Shown piece by piece: positions 56,845 through 64,000 of a stretch of DNA of 64,000 nt. The stretch is from Shewanella dokdonensis. Its GTDB lineage: Bacteria; Pseudomonadota; Gammaproteobacteria; Enterobacterales; Shewanellaceae. The stretch covers positions 2,356,001 to 2,420,000 of the forward strand of contig NZ_CP074572.1 of NCBI RefSeq assembly GCF_018394335.1, in the 5' to 3' direction. The notes beneath the pieces were generated by a model. That model did not search any database. It was given only the letters and a program-made list of their open reading frames with translations, and was not told the origin of the DNA. Numbering within the stretch: position 1 is the first letter of the stretch; each line of letters starts with the position of its first letter. A program made the translations under genes and the position numbers.

Positions 56845-57263
56845 ATGAGCAAGTGCTGTGGTTGGGTATTACTGCTGGGGCTGACCGCCATGAATGTGTG
56901 GGCGGGGGCGGTGGTGAACCGCGTCCAGCAGTGCGCTATGACCAAGAATTAAACCAGATTTCGATGCGGGAAGCTGAGTCGTTGCTGGGGCAACCCGGCG
57001 TGCATTTTTACGATGTGAATACTCTGGAAATCTGGGCCGATGGTTATATCCCCGGGGCGGTGTTTTTTAATGTGCGTGACTGGAAAAAACTGCTGCCGGA
57101 AAACAAGCAGGCAACGCTGGTGTTTTACTGCGTTAACCGCCTGTGTACCTCTAGCGTGCTAGCGGCCAGAGCGGTGATGAAACTGGGTTATACCGATGTA
57201 CGACAAATGCCAGATGGGATCTACGGCTGGCGCATCTCCGGGCGACCGGTAGCCAAACCCTGA
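56845..57263 (+). CDS. Periplasmic rhodanese-like protein (frameshifted)
   Basis: About 139 residues. ATG at 56845 after AGGAGG begins a signal peptide (WVLLLGLTAMNVWAG); the frame then shifts at the G-rich stretch 56900-56912 and one added G restores it. Rhodanese fold: ISMREAESLLGQPGVHFYDVNTLEIWADGYIPGAVF, then the active-site loop FYCVNRLCTSSVLAARA. This has the catalytic Cys, and a second Cys five residues later. A role in sulfur transfer or in handling sulfite-pathway intermediates is likely but unproven. Second gene of the sir operon. Confidence 0.82.
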
Positions 57264-57311
57264 TCTCGTTTTTAACGAGCAATAACATGGCAACAAGCAG
57301 GAGTCATTACT

Positions 57312-58046
57312 ATGTGGCGTAACAGAATATTTTGGCTGAGTGGCCTGGCATTATGCGTCAGTGTCGCCAGCTATGCAGGTGAACTGAAAACCCAACAGGA
57401 CAAAGAGTCTTACAGCATGGGACTGTCCTTGGGAAATTACCTGTCCAACGAGCTTTATCAACAGCAACAACTGGGAGCCAAGGCCGATGTGGCACTGGTG
57501 ATTGAAGGTTTCGTCGATGCACTGAAAAACCAGGGCAAACTGACCGATGATGAAACCGTTAACCTGTTGAACCAACGCGCAGAAACCTTAAATCAGGCAC
57601 GCGCTGCCCAGCGTAAACAAGTGGCGGAAAACAATCGCACCGCCGCCGCGGCCTTCTTTGAAAAAAATGCCAAGGTTGCCGGTGTTACCACTCTCAAAAG
57701 TGGCTTGCAGTATCAAATGCAGCAGCAAGGCACTGGCGATGTGCCCAAGCCAGAAGATGTCGTGACCGCCAAATACCGTGGCACGCTGCTGGATGGTACT
57801 GAATTTGAAAACAGCGGTGAGCAACCAGTACGTTTTGCGCTGATGACCATGATCCCAGGATTAGAAGAGGGGATCCGCCAATTACACACTGGTGGTAAAG
57901 CTCGCTTCTTTATTCCGGCGGCACTGGCATACGGAGCCGATGGTGTTGGCGAGGTGCCACCGCAAGCGGCGCTGATCTTCGATGTAGAGCTGGTCAAAGT
58001 GGAAAAACCGGCCAAGAGTCATGGCGGCATGATGCCGGGCATGTAA
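57312..58046 (+). CDS. FKBP-type peptidyl-prolyl isomerase, periplasmic
   Basis: 244 residues with signal peptide (LSGLALCVSVASYAG). N-terminal dimerisation helices (residues about 25-125, like FkpA/Mip) are followed by the FKBP domain: VTAKYRGTLLDGTEFENS, MIPGLEEGIRQLHTGGKARFFIPAALAYGADGVG and PQAALIFDVELV. The tail is Gly/Met/His-rich (SHGGMMPGM), which could bind copper. In Shewanella sulfite loci an isomerase of this kind follows the octaheme gene and probably helps it fold. Confidence 0.93.
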   Translation: MWRNRIFWLSGLALCVSVASYAGELKTQQDKESYSMGLSLGNYLSNELYQQQQLGAKADVALVIEGFVDALKNQGKLTDDETVNLLNQRAETLNQARAAQRKQVAENNRTAAAAFFEKNAKVAGVTTLKSGLQYQMQQQGTGDVPKPEDVVTAKYRGTLLDGTEFENSGEQPVRFALMTMIPGLEEGIRQLHTGGKARFFIPAALAYGADGVGEVPPQAALIFDVELVKVEKPAKSHGGMMPGM

Positions 58047-58058
58047 CAGGAGACGGCG

Positions 58059-58736
58059 ATGGAAACTGCTCTGCTGCTGTTAATACTGCTGTTGCCGCTG
58101 CTGCTGTGGTGGTTGGCGCGGCGTCATAGTGGCACTCAAGAACCCAGTTTCGGGGGCTTGGGGCTGGTGCTCTGCATCAGTATTTGTAGCGCCTTGGCTT
58201 ATGTTCAACTGGGGGCTTTTGGCCAATGGCAGCAGGCTTATGTCGATCAGCACATCGACTTGCAACTGGCCGGGCGCATCACCGAGGCCCGGCGACAGTT
58301 AGCTAAAACACCGCAGCAACCGCAACTGATGCTGGAGCTGGTGGCGCTATACAACCAAGGCGGGCTCTACCCAGAAGCGGTGGCGCTGCAACAGCAACTG
58401 ATTGAGATCCAAGGCCAACAACCTGAGCTGTTAGCGCAGTTGGCGGAGCTGCAATATTACCGCGATCAGCGGCAACTCAGCGACAGTACCTGTGAGTTGC
58501 TGGGGCAAGTCTTCCGTCAACAACCGGCACAGCTGCAAGCTCGTATGTTGCTGGCGAACGCGCTGTTTCAACGTCAGCAATATTTGCCGGCAATTGCGCA
58601 GTGGCAGTGGCTGTTAGCGCAGCCACAGTATGCCGATTACCAACAGCCGTTGCAGACGGCGATTGAGCATGCCCGTAAGTTGTTGCGCCAATCATCCAAC
58701 CGCACGCTGGTGGCCGACAACCTCAGACAAGGATAA
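58059..58736 (+). CDS. CcmI/NrfG-like TPR protein
   Basis: 225 residues. Two N-terminal membrane helices (LLLILLLPLLLWWLA and LVLCISICSALAYVQL) precede a periplasmic domain of tetratricopeptide-like helices (residues about 70-210), very rich in Gln and Leu. This layout is that of CcmI/NrfG, which presents apocytochrome to the heme lyase. It probably completes the dedicated lyase encoded on the opposite strand. Confidence 0.8.
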   Translation: METALLLLILLLPLLLWWLARRHSGTQEPSFGGLGLVLCISICSALAYVQLGAFGQWQQAYVDQHIDLQLAGRITEARRQLAKTPQQPQLMLELVALYNQGGLYPEAVALQQQLIEIQGQQPELLAQLAELQYYRDQRQLSDSTCELLGQVFRQQPAQLQARMLLANALFQRQQYLPAIAQWQWLLAQPQYADYQQPLQTAIEHARKLLRQSSNRTLVADNLRQG

Positions 58737-58746
58737 GGACAATACT

Positions 58747-59241
58747 ATGATCAAATGGTTAGTTTTGGCGGCTGTGTTGTTATGCGGCTGCAGCCCAGCA
58801 GAACCGCAAAATCCCTATATGCCTGAAGCCATTCAGGCTCATGACCGTTGCCACCTGTGTGGCATGGTGATCCAACAACATCCTGGCCCCAAGGGCGAAC
58901 TGTTGATGAGTGACGGCTTAGTGCCCAAGTTTTGCTCGACCCGCGATATGTTCAGCTTTGCTTTACAGCCAGAAAACCAGCGGCGCATCAAGGCGATGTA
59001 TGTACACGATGCTGGGCGTACCGATTGGGAACATCCAGACGACAGTGCCTTTATCGATGCATCCCAAGCTTGGTATGTCTATGGTTCGCGCCGTAAAGGT
59101 GCCATGGGGCCGTCATTAGCACCATTCTCCAATCGCGAGGCCGCCGAGGCTTTTGCCGCGTCTTGGGGCGGAAAGGTGTTGAGCTATCAAGAGGTTAACC
59201 TCAGTTTGTTGGAGGGCGCATTAATGCGCTCAGGCAGATGA
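58747..59241 (+). CDS. nosL: NosL-like copper-binding lipoprotein
   Basis: 164 residues. A lipobox (LLCGC near residue 15) marks a lipoprotein. The NosL core is visible: DRCHLCGMVIQQHPGPKGELLMSDG, then a Cys in PKFCSTRDMF, and the C-terminal AFSNREAAEAFAASWGGKVLSY-like segment. NosL binds Cu(I) and helps assemble the copper centre of N2O reductase. No nosZ is near; here it follows sirA genes, so it probably delivers copper to SirA. Its stop overlaps nosD by 4 bases. Confidence 0.9.
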   Translation: MIKWLVLAAVLLCGCSPAEPQNPYMPEAIQAHDRCHLCGMVIQQHPGPKGELLMSDGLVPKFCSTRDMFSFALQPENQRRIKAMYVHDAGRTDWEHPDDSAFIDASQAWYVYGSRRKGAMGPSLAPFSNREAAEAFAASWGGKVLSYQEVNLSLLEGALMRSGR

Positions 59242-60521
59242 TGCGTTGGGCGCTTATCGGATGCTTATGCTGTTGCGGCTGGTGCCAAGCGGCCAACTGG
59301 CAAGCACAGCCTGGGCAAGCACTGCAGCCATTGCTGGACAGCACCGCTGCCGGTGACACCCTAGTGTTGCCCGCCGGGCGCTATCCAGGGCCACTGACGA
59401 TTTCTCACCCGCTCATCATACATGCGGTGCCCGGTGCGACGTTATTTGCGGATGGCAGTGGCAGTGCTTTGCTGATCAGCGCCGCAGATACGCAGGTCAG
59501 CGGCTTGACCATCCGTAATTGGGGTAGTGATGTTTTCAGCTTAGATGCCGGCGTGCAATTGTTGCCGGGGGCCGACCGTGTGCGCCTGAGCCGCTTGACC
59601 TTGCAAGGGCCAGGTTATGGCATCTATGCCGAAAAACTCATCGCACCGGTGATCGAAAATTGCCGCATTCTGGGCGAACACCGCCTGTATGTGCTGGATC
59701 GTGGTGATGGTATCGCCATGCGTTACGTCGAGGCGCCGCAGCTTCATCACAACCATATGCAGGATGTGCGCGATGGCATCTATCTGGAAGATGTCAGCCA
59801 CAGCCGTGTTAGCCACAACCTGTTCCAAGGGCTGCAATATGGCCTGCACTATATGTATACCCACGATGACTTAGCCTGGCAGAACCGTGCCGAAGCGGTC
59901 AGTGGCGGTTATGCCTTGATGAGTTCCAGAGCCATTACCTTAAAGGACAACCAAGTCAGCGAGGCGGTGGACTTTGGCATTTTGCTGAATGTTACCCGCG
60001 ATAGCCAACTGCTGGGCAATCGGGCGGTACAGGTGCGTAACTCCCGAGGTAAAGCAGAAGATGGCAATCTGGGGAAGGCCCTGTTTATCTATGATGCGCA
60101 CGACAATGTGATCCGCGGTAATGATTTTGCGAACAGTGATATCGGCATCAGCGTGGCCCTGGGTGCCGAGGGCAATCACTTCTACGGCAACAGTATTAGC
60201 AACAACCAGATCCAGGTGCGCTATATCGGCACTCAAGCACTGGAATGGAGCCATGAACAACGCGGCAATTACTGGAGCAGCTATCAGGGTTGGGATCTCA
60301 ATGGCGATGGTGTGGGTGAGCAGCCCTATCAGCCCAACGATGCGCTGGATAGATTGCTGTGGTTGTACCCATCAGCCCAGCAACTGCTTGAGAGCCCGAT
60401 TGTGCAGCTACTGCGTTGGCTCAGCAGCGCGCTGGCATTGCAACCTAATGTGGGTATCACCGATTCGTATCCATTGATGCAACCCGCACCGTGGCAGGAG
60501 ATAAATGATGCAGACCATTAA
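59238..60521 (+). CDS. nosD: NosD-like periplasmic beta-helix protein
   Basis: 427 residues with a signal peptide (LIGCLCCCGWCQAANW). The body is a right-handed beta-helix of repeating turns (residues about 50-340), e.g. HHNHMQDVRDGIYLEDVSHSRVSHNLFQGLQYGLHYMYTHDD and RGNDFANSDIGISVALGAEGNHFYGNSI. The C-terminal region GNYWSSYQGWDLNGDGVGEQPY is characteristic of NosD. NosD works with NosF and NosY in maturation of copper enzymes in the periplasm. Start and stop overlap both neighbours. Confidence 0.93.
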   Translation: MMRWALIGCLCCCGWCQAANWQAQPGQALQPLLDSTAAGDTLVLPAGRYPGPLTISHPLIIHAVPGATLFADGSGSALLISAADTQVSGLTIRNWGSDVFSLDAGVQLLPGADRVRLSRLTLQGPGYGIYAEKLIAPVIENCRILGEHRLYVLDRGDGIAMRYVEAPQLHHNHMQDVRDGIYLEDVSHSRVSHNLFQGLQYGLHYMYTHDDLAWQNRAEAVSGGYALMSSRAITLKDNQVSEAVDFGILLNVTRDSQLLGNRAVQVRNSRGKAEDGNLGKALFIYDAHDNVIRGNDFANSDIGISVALGAEGNHFYGNSISNNQIQVRYIGTQALEWSHEQRGNYWSSYQGWDLNGDGVGEQPYQPNDALDRLLWLYPSAQQLLESPIVQLLRWLSSALALQPNVGITDSYPLMQPAPWQEINDADH

Positions 60522-61401
60522 TGCCTGCGAGCTGGCGATTTGCCTCGGCGGTCAGCCGCGATTACAACAGGTCAGCTTGCAGTTACACAGTGGTGAGCTG
60601 TTGGCGCTGCTTGGGCACAACGGTGCCGGTAAATCCACGTTAATCAAACTGTTATTAGGGCTGTATCAGCCAGATAGTGGTTCGCTAACCGTTTTGGGGG
60701 ATAAACCCGGCAGACAGCCGTTGCAGGTGGGTTATCTGCCTGAAAATGTCAGCTTTTATCCACAGATGCAGTTGGGTGAACTATTGCAGTATTTTGCGGA
60801 TCTGAAAGGGATTAATCGCCGTCGAGTCAAACAGTTACTGGCAGAGTTTGGCTTGCAGCACTGTGCCAAACAACCATTACGCGTATGTTCCAAAGGGGAG
60901 CGGCAACGGCTGGGGTTAGCTCAGGCATTATTGAGTCAGCCAGCGCTGTTGCTGCTGGATGAACCCACGGTTGGGCTCGATCCGTTAGCCTCAACTTTTA
61001 TGTACCAGACCTTGCAAACGCTGCGCTCCCAAGGTTGCAGCATAGTCGTCTGCACCCATGAACTGGCGCTGGTGGAACCTGTGTTGGATCAACTGCTGAT
61101 ATTAGAGCATGGGCGAGTGGCCGCCAGCGGGACATTGCCAGCGCTGCAACAGCAGGCGCAACTGCCGTGGCAGATCCGGCTGCCATCGGGTCATGCTTGG
61201 CATACCGATCCGCTGTTGGCGCCTTGGCTGCGTGAGCAGCAGTTACTCTTTCCGGCATCATTACTGCCGCAATTAAGCCAGCGACTGACTCAGCATTGGC
61301 ACTGTGTTGATTACCAGTTGCAGCCACCGGATCTGCGTCAGCTCTTCTGCCACTTTTTAGCTGGCACAGATGCAAGGGCAACACTGGCGGAGGCGGTATG
61401 A
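60505..61401 (+). CDS. nosF: NosF-like ABC transporter ATPase
   Basis: 298 residues. Walker A GHNGAGKST near residue 38, ABC signature CSKGERQRLGLAQALL (a Cys replaces the usual Leu-Ser start), Walker B ALLLLDEPTVGLDP, and switch His in VVCTHELALV. It powers the NosY permease. The first of two ATGs (60505, 60508) is inside the nosD gene, so the genes are translationally coupled. Confidence 0.93.
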   Translation: MMQTINACELAICLGGQPRLQQVSLQLHSGELLALLGHNGAGKSTLIKLLLGLYQPDSGSLTVLGDKPGRQPLQVGYLPENVSFYPQMQLGELLQYFADLKGINRRRVKQLLAEFGLQHCAKQPLRVCSKGERQRLGLAQALLSQPALLLLDEPTVGLDPLASTFMYQTLQTLRSQGCSIVVCTHELALVEPVLDQLLILEHGRVAASGTLPALQQQAQLPWQIRLPSGHAWHTDPLLAPWLREQQLLFPASLLPQLSQRLTQHWHCVDYQLQPPDLRQLFCHFLAGTDARATLAEAV

Positions 61402-62177
61402 AAAATATGGTCTGTGTTATCGCATGGCGGGAATTACAGGAAGCTCGTCGCAGTCGCTGGCTATGGCTGGCGGCCTGCATCTTTGCCTTGCTAACCCTGG
61501 CCGTCACCTTTGGCAGCAGCGCTGTCAGTGGGCAACTGCGGTTACCGCCATTGCCACAACTGATGAATTCTCTGGTGACACTGAGCTGTTTTCTGCTGCC
61601 GCTGTTGGCCTTGTTGCTGGCGGCCGATGCGTTTGTTGCTGAAGCGGAAGCTGGCACTATGTTGCTGATGTTGACGTATCCCATCAGCAAGGCGCAGTGG
61701 CTGGCGGGTAAACTGTTAGGGCAGGGCAGCGCTTTACTGTTGGCTTGTCTGGTGGGCTACGGGCTGCTGTGGTTGTTACCATTATGGTCGTCCATTCATT
61801 GGCAACAGCTGTGGCGGCCATTGTTAACCTTGCTTTGGAGCGGCTGGCTACTGACGCTTATCTGTCTGCTGGCGGGTTACTGGGTCAGCCTGCATGTGCG
61901 CAGCCGCAACCAGGCATTGGCCTGGGTACTGCTGCTCTGGTTATTACTGGTGTTGCTGTACGATCTGGCCTTGCTGATTTTAGCCGTGGCTAGCGACAGC
62001 CATATGGCACCAGAACTGCTGCAATGGCTGCAACTGCTGAATCCCGCCAGTGGCTTTCGATTACTCAATCAACACCCTCGCCAGTTGCCGTCATTACTGC
62101 TATACCTGCAACCTTGGTTGTGGCTTGCCGGGTTATGGTGGCTGGCGCTAAGAGCATTTCGCCAGCGGCAGTTGTGA
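61398..62177 (+). CDS. nosY: NosY-like ABC transporter permease
   Basis: 259 residues with six hydrophobic segments. It starts VIAWRELQEARRSRWLWLAACIFALLTLAV, the ABC-2 permease pattern seen in NosY, and has the loop LAADAFVAEAEAGTMLLMLTYPISKAQWLAGKLLGQ. It overlaps nosF by 4 bases. In the nos system the transporter is thought to supply sulfur or support copper-site assembly; here it likely serves the sulfite reductase. Confidence 0.9.
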   Translation: MKNMVCVIAWRELQEARRSRWLWLAACIFALLTLAVTFGSSAVSGQLRLPPLPQLMNSLVTLSCFLLPLLALLLAADAFVAEAEAGTMLLMLTYPISKAQWLAGKLLGQGSALLLACLVGYGLLWLLPLWSSIHWQQLWRPLLTLLWSGWLLTLICLLAGYWVSLHVRSRNQALAWVLLLWLLLVLLYDLALLILAVASDSHMAPELLQWLQLLNPASGFRLLNQHPRQLPSLLLYLQPWLWLAGLWWLALRAFRQRQL

Positions 62178-62321
62178 CCGGGTTAACGCTGCGATGTTTA
62201 TCCATGTTAGCCAAAGGGGTATTTGCGCAAATCATCACATTATCTGGGTGGTTCTACCGTTACTATGCGCCGTTGTATATCTGGCTCAAGGAGCCGAGTC
62301 TGCTAAAATTATCAAGGAGTT

Positions 62322-63606
62322 ATGATGCAACCGCTCACTCCCTATTTGGCGCTCGATAACAAGGCTCAGCAGTTACTGGATCAGCGGGATAACTCGGTGA
62401 TCCCATTGTCTTATTCGGAAGCGCAGATCCTGCATTGTTTGCTGGAAAAGCCTGAGGCGATTTTCAGTAAAGAGGCATTGCTGGCCGTCGGTTGGCCCGA
62501 CCGGGTCGTGGCTCTGACTTCTCTGACGCAATGTATTAGTACCTTGCGGAAAAAGCTGGAACCTTATCCCGAGATCCAGCTAAAGACGGTGGCGCGCCGT
62601 GGTTATGAACTGACCATCTCCGCTAGTTCTCATGTGCATATGCTGGCGCTCAACGATGGTCGGGCGATCCGCAAAGCATTGGTGGGTGTGTCCTGGTCGG
62701 TGAAACTGTTTGGTATCACCTTGCTGACGCTGGTTTTATGTCTGTGGTGGTACTTCAGTGATGCCCATGTCATGCTCAAACATCTGCATCATTGGCCAGG
62801 CTGATAGGCAAATTCTGCTGAATGTCGGTGGTTTTCACGGCATGGCACGGCTGTATCATCTCGACAGTGTTACCTCGTTACATCCGTCAATGTGGCAGAA
62901 GCATCTGGCACCGGAAGGTAACCAAATTGAGGGGATGACCCACTTCGGTGCTTTTGCCGCAACAGATGGCAATAACTATTCCTTCACTATCTGCCCCGGT
63001 GCTGATACCGGTGAATGTGCTGGCGAGGGCATTATCAATATCACTGCGATCAAGGCCGAGCCTGCCGGGCTGAATATGCAGCAGTTTATTCCGCTCAGTA
63101 AGCAGATGGAGCAGCGCATTCGCTATAACCGGATTATTTTGCCGCCAGCTGAAAGTAACGCTGAAGTTACTGAACATAACTACCATGCCGATATCTATTT
63201 CCCGGTGGCGGGCGAACTGTTGGTACGTACCGATCTCAGCATGTCGCTGGTGTATGAAAATAGTGATAGCGGCCAGTTCTATTTTTCTGCCTGTCTGACC
63301 GATCAGAACTGCATCACTACCCCTATCAAATACCAGTTGCGTGGCCGTTTTCAGCAGTATCGTAGTGAAATTTCCGGCCAGCCAGCGGATGTGTTCCAAG
63401 TGACAGTGACCCAAAAAGAGCTGATTAAGCCAGATAACGTCAGTCACTCAGCAATGGATTTTTACCGGGAGATCCGCAAACACGATATCCGCGATGAAGA
63501 GCTGTATTTTTACCGTATCTATAGCGACCAGAAAACCGCCGTATGGCTGGTGCCATTGATGGGCAATATTGTGGCTTGGACGACTTACAACCAGGTGAGT
63601 CTCTGA
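62322..63606 (+). CDS. ToxR/CadC-like membrane transcriptional regulator (frameshifted)
   Basis: About 427 residues if one base is removed near 62796-62797 (CC to C). An N-terminal OmpR-type winged helix is present: VIPLSYSEAQILHCLLEKPEAIFSKEALLAVGWPDRVV, then TSLTQCISTLRKKLE and VARRGYEL. One membrane helix follows (LFGITLLTLVLCLWWYF, near residue 130). The remaining 280 residues are periplasmic and unfamiliar, with two cysteine pairs (CPGADTGEC, CLTDQNC). Unlike other breaks in the window this one needs a deletion, so a true two-gene arrangement is not fully excluded. AAGGAGTT precedes two tandem ATGs. It may sense a periplasmic signal for the sir operon. Confidence 0.75.
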
Positions 63607-63608
63607 TA

Positions 63609-63637
63609 ACACCAAGGCCCATTTAGGGCCTTGGTGT
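63609..63637. terminator. Hairpin between the ToxR-like regulator and uvrA
   Basis: ACACCAAGGCCC (63609-63620) pairs perfectly with GGGCCTTGGTGT (63626-63637), 12 bp. It lies between convergent genes; no T tail is seen on either strand. Confidence 0.65.
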
Positions 63638-63653
63638 GCACAGCAAAAAAACG

Positions 63654-64000
63654 TTATTGCAACAGTGGTTTGAGGAAGCGGGCGGTATGTGATTCCGCAT
63701 GCTCGGCCACCTGTTCCGGTGTGCCCGCTACCAGAATGGTGCCGCCGCCTGAGCCGCCTTCTGGCCCTAAGTCTACAATCCAGTCTGCGGTTTTGATCAC
63801 ATCCAGATTATGCTCAATCACCACAATAGTGTTGCCTTGGGCTTTCAGTTTATGCAGTACATCCAGCAGCATTTGGATATCGGCAAAGTGCAGCCCTGTG
63901 GTGGGTTCATCCAGAATATACAGGGTCTGGCCGGTATCGCGTTTAGACAGTTCCTTGGCTAACTTCACCCGCTGCGCTTCACCGCCAGACAGCGTGGTGG
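63654..64000 (-). CDS. uvrA: Excinuclease ABC subunit A, C-terminal end (partial)
   Basis: The gene runs off the window edge; about 115 C-terminal residues are present. The edge codons give [22 protein letters not shown] (second ABC signature), then [23 protein letters not shown] (Walker B), [23 protein letters not shown] (switch His) and the tail [12 protein letters not shown]. UvrA recognises damaged DNA in nucleotide excision repair. Confidence 0.96.
   Translation of the reverse strand, partial: TTLSGGEAQRVKLAKELSKRDTGQTLYILDEPTTGLHFADIQMLLDVLHKLKAQGNTIVVIEHNLDVIKTADWIVDLGPEGGSGGGTILVAGTPEQVAEHAESHTARFLKPLLQ

Noticed and set aside
58747..62177. Nitrous oxide reductase locus
   Set aside because: NosL, NosD, NosF and NosY homologues are present but no NosZ or NosR is seen; the operon starts with sirA.
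62758..63606. Second half of the ToxR-like regulator as a separate gene
   Set aside because: There is no ribosome site, no signal peptide, and the frame continues the periplasmic part of the upstream protein; kept only as a minor alternative.

Overview
The window looks like part of a Shewanella-type gammaproteobacterial chromosome of moderate GC content. The evidence is the gene content: an octaheme sulfite reductase with the unusual CX15CH heme site (SirA type), an octaheme cytochrome of the Shewanella tetrathionate reductase family, a PsrABC-type molybdoenzyme, TonB receptors of a Shewanella style, and the metJ / metB-metL / metF and deaD / uvrA blocks. No rRNA, tRNA, CRISPR array or phage was seen.

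Layout. 0-4 kb: fre-ubiD, a His-rich exported protein, aroQ, arfB. 4-11 kb: small envelope proteins, a metal-efflux RND pump (MFP and HME transporter, no outer-membrane factor), then pnuC and a nucleoside phosphorylase. 11.5-20.2 kb: a zinc alcohol dehydrogenase, a periplasmic binding protein and two paralogous TonB receptors that flank a lysozyme-inhibitor fusion gene and a YhcH-family gene. 20.6-22.2 kb: a pseudouridine synthase and an isochorismatase-fold protein. 22.2-34.2 kb: a sulfur-oxyanion respiration island with a TtrS/ThsS-like sensor kinase and FixJ-like regulator, a MOT1 molybdate transporter, an octaheme cytochrome / DUF3373 barrel / monoheme cytochrome operon, and a divergent psrABC operon. 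34.3-44.6 kb: an outer-membrane TraF-like protein, a TauE permease and the methionine genes with visible MetJ boxes. These are interrupted at 40.5-43.4 kb by a short inverted integron-cassette array (attC sites, no integrase) and a DUF2726 protein. 44.6-51.2 kb: a chemoreceptor, a MarR-HlyD-DUF2955 efflux operon with clear MarR operators, and deaD. 51.5-63.6 kb: a sulfite respiration locus with a dedicated heme lyase (CcmF, CcmH, thioredoxin) divergent from sirA, rhodanese, FKBP, TPR, NosL, NosD, NosF and NosY, ending in a ToxR-like membrane regulator. The uvrA 3' end closes the window.

How it fits together: thiosulfate, tetrathionate or polysulfide would be sensed by the two-component pair and reduced by PsrABC and the octaheme cytochrome. 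Sulfite, a product of thiosulfate reduction, would be reduced by SirA. The NosLDFY-type genes lie beside a heme-copper sulfite reductase, with no nosZ in view, and probably serve its copper site.

Caution: 19 reading-frame breaks were found in 15 genes. Eighteen are repaired by adding one base, most of them inside a short homopolymer, and one by removing a base. This looks like sequencing error, so the broken genes are described as single repaired genes, not as pseudogenes.
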